DNA of 9,503 nt from CAYIBZ01 sp964361795 (GTDB taxonomy: Bacteria > Patescibacteriota > Minisyncoccia > UBA6257 > WO2-44-18): assembly GCA_964361795.1 (NCBI GenBank), contig CAYIBZ010000022.1:1-9503 (forward strand). The letters are read 5' to 3'. Of this stretch, positions 6,827-9,503 are shown piece by piece. The first letter of the stretch is position 1. Each line of letters begins with the position of its first letter. The notes beneath the pieces were generated by a model. The model was not told the origin of the DNA. It ran no database searches and saw only the letters and a list, made by a program, of their open reading frames with translations. Made by a program: the position numbers and the translations under genes.

Positions 6827-6855
6827 ACACTAGCAAGTAGGCAAGGTTTTGTCAA
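6827..6855 (-). promoter_or_regulatory. Promoter of the small protein / SPFH operon
   Basis: On the minus strand a perfect -35 TTGACA (6850-6855) is separated by 17 bases from TAGTGT (6827-6832), with a TG two bases before it as in an extended -10. The -10 is imperfect (3 of 6) but the -35, spacing and TG are good. Transcription would begin near 6820, leaving a leader of about 100 nt before the ATG at 6717. Confidence 0.55.
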
Positions 6856-6869
6856 TGTTGTGAAAAAAC

Positions 6870-6888
6870 ACCCCGATTTTATCGGGGT
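6870..6888. terminator. Bidirectional terminator at the end of aceA
   Basis: A perfect 8-bp stem ACCCCGAT / ATCGGGGT with a 3-base loop has a T run on both strands (plus: TTTTT to 6892; minus: TTTTTT from 6869 down). The aceA stop codon (6879-6881) lies in and beside the loop, so the last aceA codons form one arm of the stem. Confidence 0.9.
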
Positions 6889-8338
6889 TTTTCGTCTTTA
6901 AATTGGTCTTCTTCCGTTGAGCCCTTCATGCCAAGAACCGAACTTTCTCCTCCAGAAACAACGCTTTCTATGTCGTCAAAATATTCAACGCCAACAAATT
7001 CCTGGTNNNNNNNNNNNNNNNNNNNNNNNNNNNNNNNNNNNNNNNNNNNNNNNNNNNNNNNNNNNNNNNNNNNNNNNNNNNNNNNNNNNNNNNNNNNNNN
7101 NNNNNNCCAGAAACAACGCTTTCTATGTCGTCAAAATATTCAACGCCAACAAATTCCTGGTGCTTTACCGCTTGATAGCCGTGTTCATCTCGAGCCCTAA
7201 ATTCTGCTTCTTGAAGATCCAGGTAGGCGGACATTCCTTGTTTAAGATAGTCTAGCGAGAACATAAAAGTGTAGTAGTTAATCAGATGGAAACTGGCCAA
7301 GGTAATGAATCGAAACTGATAATTCAGCTCTCCTAATTTTTCCTGAAATTTCGCGGCAGATTGCTTGTCCATAAATTTTGACCAGCGAAATGAGGGCGAA
7401 CAATTGTAAGCGAGAACTTTTCCGGGATACTGCTCGTGAATCGCGTCGGCAAATTCTTTTGCCTGGCCAATGTCCGGTTGAGCTGTTTCCATCCAAAGAA
7501 CGTCGGCATACGGAGCATAGGCAAGCCCTCTGGCAATGGAGGCTTCCGTGCCGCCATTGTACTCATAGTATTCTTTATCAAAAGTGCGCTTGCCGGTTAA
7601 AAACTGCTTGTCTCGTTCGTCCCAATCATTAGTAATCGCTCCCGCTTTTTCCGCGTCGGTTCTGGCAATAATCACCAAAGGCACATCCATGCCGTCAGCA
7701 ATTCGCCGCGCGGCAACCAGTTTTTTAATAAATTCACCGATGGGGACAACTACTTTGCCGCCCATATGCCCGCATTTCTTAACCGCGGAACGCTGATCTT
7801 CAAGATGAATCGCGGCCGCTCCGGCCCGAATCATATTTCGGACAAGTTCGTGGGCGTTTAAGTTTCCGCCAAATCCGGCTTCCGCGTCCGCGACAATCGG
7901 AACGAACCAATCAACATTTCCTTTTTTAAGGCGATGCTGAATATGGTCCATTCGCTGAAATGCCTGGTTGATCCGGCGAACATTATTGGGAACGCTTGAC
8001 GGCGAATAAAGGCTCATGTCGGGATAAGTTTCGCCTTCTATATTCATATCGGCGGCAGTTTGCCAACCGCTGATATAAATGGCTTGAATGCCGGCTTGAA
8101 CCATCTGGACGGCTTGCAAACCAGTTAACGCTCCGAAAGTGCTCACGCCTGGCTGCGAATTAAGCAGTGTCCAAAGTTTTTCCGCGCCGCGGCTTGCCCA
8201 AGTATATTGAATCTGCAGAGATCCGCGAAGGCGATAAATATCTTCGGCTGTATATGGACGGTTAATTCCTCGCCAACGTGGCGAATTTTCCCAGTTCTTT
8301 TGAAGTGTCGCAATTTTTTCATCAGCCGTAGGACCCAT
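6879..8338 (-). CDS. aceA: Isocitrate lyase (interrupted by an assembly gap)
   Basis: Cleaves isocitrate to glyoxylate and succinate in the cytoplasm, the first step of the glyoxylate bypass. Visible motifs: SGWQ 90-93, DAEAGFGG 151-158, catalytic signature KKCGH 187-191 (Cys189), and NCSPSFRW 312-319. The start at 8336-8338 (MGPTADEK) is set by a strong Shine-Dalgarno (AAGGAGGA) 6 bases upstream; the longer upstream frame runs through the intergenic terminator. The frame is broken by 100 Ns and a repeated 55-base segment (155 bases, not divisible by 3). Removing Ns and one copy leaves 1305 bases, exactly 434 codons plus stop. The restored end (GGESSVLGMKGSTEEDQF, then KDEKPR) is the canonical isocitrate lyase C-terminus, and 434 aa equals the E. 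coli enzyme. The gene is therefore intact in the organism. It follows aceB, with a terminator between them. Confidence 0.93.
6952..7006. repeat. Duplicated contig end, left copy (55 bp)
   Basis: These 55 bases, from CCAGAAACAACG to AAATTCCTGGT, are identical to 7107-7161 on the other side of the N run. Both copies encode the same aceA residues, so this is one genomic segment present at two contig ends rather than a real repeat. Confidence 0.9.
7007..7106. other. Assembly gap, 100 Ns
   Basis: Exactly 100 Ns, the conventional length for a gap of unknown size. The flanking ends overlap by 55 identical bases and joining them restores the aceA frame, so the true gap length is probably minus 55, with no missing sequence. 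Confidence 0.95.
7107..7161. repeat. Duplicated contig end, right copy (55 bp)
   Basis: Identical to 6952-7006. This copy is in frame with the main body of aceA (residues EFVGVEYFDDIESVVSG). An overlap of 55 bases is what neighbouring contigs of a k=55 de Bruijn graph assembly would share. Confidence 0.9.
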
Positions 8339-8344
8339 CCGTGA

Positions 8345-8354
8345 TCCTCCTTTT
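8345..8354 (-). promoter_or_regulatory. Ribosome binding site of aceA
   Basis: AAAAGGAGGA on the minus strand, a near-perfect Shine-Dalgarno 6 bases before the ATG at 8336-8338. It decides the start against the in-frame ATG at 8396-8398, which lies inside the aceB end and terminator. Confidence 0.85.
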
Positions 8355-8369
8355 AAAGAAGCTGTGTAT

Positions 8370-8398
8370 ATATTAATAAAAAATCCCCAATTAATCAA
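8370..8398 (-). promoter_or_regulatory. Possible aceA promoter overlapping the aceB terminator
   Basis: On the minus strand TTGATT (8393-8398) and TAATAT (8370-8375) are spaced by 17 bases, each matching the consensus at 4 of 6 positions. Transcription would start near 8363 and leave a 25-nt leader with the strong Shine-Dalgarno. It would allow aceA to be transcribed despite the terminator, but the match is weak. Confidence 0.25.
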
Positions 8399-8408
8399 GT
8401 GGGGATTT
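8381..8408 (-). terminator. Intrinsic terminator after aceB
   Basis: A 9-bp stem (AAATCCCCA 8381-8389 / TGGGGATTT 8400-8408) with a 10-base loop has a minus-strand T run from 8383 to 8378. The aceB stop codon (8391-8393) is in the loop and the last sense codons form the upstream arm. It sits between aceB and aceA, so it would set the ratio of the two transcripts. Confidence 0.75.
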
Positions 8409-9503
8409 GCTTCTTTCTAATTGCCGTAACACGCGATAAGCGGGAATTGTCAAAAATTCCACGAATCGCTTTGAAGTTGCCACTTCAAGAAACAATTGCT
8501 TGGCTTGGGAATCAGGAATGCCGTTCATAATATCCATAACTTGTTTTTTATTAATCCGGCCATGTTTCAGCCATTGCCAAATCTGGGATCGAGAAATTTC
8601 CGCGGTCGCGGCGTCTTCCATTAAGTTATTGATGGCGACAGCGCCGTTTCCTTTTAACCAAGAATCCAGATACTGCACTCCGACTTTTACATTGGTCTCA
8701 ATCCCCTGTTCAGTAATCTCGCCTTCAGGAAGAAGCCGCAAATCTTCTTCAGTAACATTGACATCTTCACGAAGAACGTGAATTAGATTCTGCGCACTTT
8801 CGTCGCCAGGCCCTTCAGTTAATCCAAGATCAAAAATTTCCGTCGCGGTTGTAACATGTCCAGGATGAGCGACCCAAGTGCCGTCATGTCCGGCATTTAC
8901 TTCTCTAGCTTTATCGGCGCGCACCTTCGCCGACGCAATCGCGTCCGCTTCAGGATTATCTTTAATCGGAATCTGCGCCGCCATGCCGCCCATAGCGTGA
9001 GCGCCACGGCGATGGCAGGTTTTAATCAAAAGATCGGAGTAAGACTTCAAAAAAGCCTTGTCCATTGTTACGGAAGCGCGGTCCGGTAAAACAAACTGCG
9101 GATGATTGCGGAACTTTTTGATGAAGCTGAAAATATAATCCCAACGGCCGCAGTTTAAGCCCGCGGAATGCGCTTGCAGAGCAAACAACATTTCATCCAT
9201 TTCGTAAGCCGCCGAATGAGTTTCAAGCAATTGTGTTGCCTTGATAGTTCCATATGGAATGCCCAGATCTTCTTCGGCGCAATAGAAAACGAGTTCCCAC
9301 AGCGCTGATTCTTTGTAGCCTTCCAGCTTAGGAAGATAAAAATATGGCCCCGTGCCGCGTTCAAGAAGCTCTCTGGCGTTATGATAAAAATACATGCAGA
9401 AATCAAACAACGACGCTGACACTGGCCGGCCATCAATCAGAACGTGCCGTTCCAGTAAATGCCAGCCGCGAGGGCGAAACATTAGAACTGCCGTTTGCTG
9501 ATT
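8391..9503 (-). CDS. aceB: Malate synthase A type (N-terminus outside the window)
   Basis: Condenses glyoxylate with acetyl-CoA to give malate, the second step of the glyoxylate bypass; cytoplasmic. The frame stays open to the right edge, adding seven codons (NQQTAVL) before the Met at 9482. RPRGWHLLERHVLIDG continues the known malate synthase A sequence, so the true start is outside. About 370 residues are visible of the usual 530 or so. Motifs, numbered from that Met: GPYFYLPKLE 45-54, LNCGRWDYIFSFIK 109-122, AGHDGTWVAHPG 197-208, and MEDAATAEISRSQIWQW 288-304. Asp290 in MEDAAT matches the catalytic Asp447 of E. coli AceB, while the position of E. coli Cys438 is Ala here (GNGAV). The helical C-terminal part follows. 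It is the upstream gene of an aceB-aceA pair in the same order as in E. coli, 52 bases from aceA. Confidence 0.93.
   Translation of the reverse strand, partial: NQQTAVLMFRPRGWHLLERHVLIDGRPVSASLFDFCMYFYHNARELLERGTGPYFYLPKLEGYKESALWELVFYCAEEDLGIPYGTIKATQLLETHSAAYEMDEMLFALQAHSAGLNCGRWDYIFSFIKKFRNHPQFVLPDRASVTMDKAFLKSYSDLLIKTCHRRGAHAMGGMAAQIPIKDNPEADAIASAKVRADKAREVNAGHDGTWVAHPGHVTTATEIFDLGLTEGPGDESAQNLIHVLREDVNVTEEDLRLLPEGEITEQGIETNVKVGVQYLDSWLKGNGAVAINNLMEDAATAEISRSQIWQWLKHGRINKKQVMDIMNGIPDSQAKQLFLEVATSKRFVEFLTIPAYRVLRQLERSKSPLD

Noticed and set aside
6968..7006. An alternative aceA C-terminus read straight through the Ns
   Set aside because: It is the wrong frame of the duplicated 55-mer and lacks the conserved GSTEE tail that the collapsed sequence gives.
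6952..7161. A 55-bp direct repeat flanking a gap as a possible mobile element target duplication or phase-variation repeat
   Set aside because: The two copies encode the same aceA residues and merging them restores the exact reading frame and the conserved C-terminus, so an assembly overlap explains it.
8339..8398. A 20-residue N-terminal extension of isocitrate lyase starting at the ATG 8396-8398
   Set aside because: It overlaps the aceB end and terminator, while the ATG at 8336-8338 has a near-perfect Shine-Dalgarno and gives the family's usual length.

Overview
The window looks like a piece of a metagenome-assembled bacterial genome. The best guess is a Patescibacteria/CPR (Parcubacteria-like) lineage, at moderate confidence. 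The reasons are a secreted wall-type protein with a peptidoglycan-binding remnant, Thr/Ser/Pro linkers, an Ig-like domain and tandem FN3 modules; very compact spacing; TATAATAAAG-type promoters almost touching start codons; and an SPFH protein of a type I associate with CPR genomes and large phages. TGA works as a stop here, so the Gracilibacteria/SR1 code is not in use.

Left part, plus strand (1-3442): the 3' part of a surface protein gene is followed almost without a gap by a complete CPH-type (CopB, P1B-3) copper-transporting ATPase with an N-terminal heavy-metal-binding domain. Between copB and the next gene (3443-3558) lies a dense regulatory stretch: an extended -10 promoter, a tiny ORF with an 11-bp terminator hairpin inside it, a 12-bp perfect palindrome and a second extended -10 promoter. 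The next gene is a translation-type ABC-F ATPase (3559-5025). It ends at a terminator shared with the convergent minus-strand operon.

Middle part, minus strand (5067-6860): a two-gene operon encodes a 98-aa membrane/coiled-coil protein and a 436-aa SPFH/band-7 protein. Both have strong Shine-Dalgarno sequences, and a TTGACA / TGnTAGTGT promoter sits about 100 nt upstream.

Right part, minus strand (6879-9503): malate synthase (aceB, N-terminus beyond the window) is followed by isocitrate lyase (aceA). Together they form a glyoxylate bypass. Each gene ends with its stop codon in the loop of an intrinsic terminator.

A run of 100 Ns lies inside aceA, flanked on both sides by the same 55 bases. 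Removing the Ns and one copy restores a perfect 434-codon isocitrate lyase frame with a canonical C-terminus. The gap is therefore almost certainly a scaffolding artefact between overlapping contig ends, not a biological break.

The most interesting points are the glyoxylate bypass in an apparently reduced CPR-type genome, the possible attenuator-like leader of the ABC-F gene, and the SPFH/small coiled-coil protein pair.
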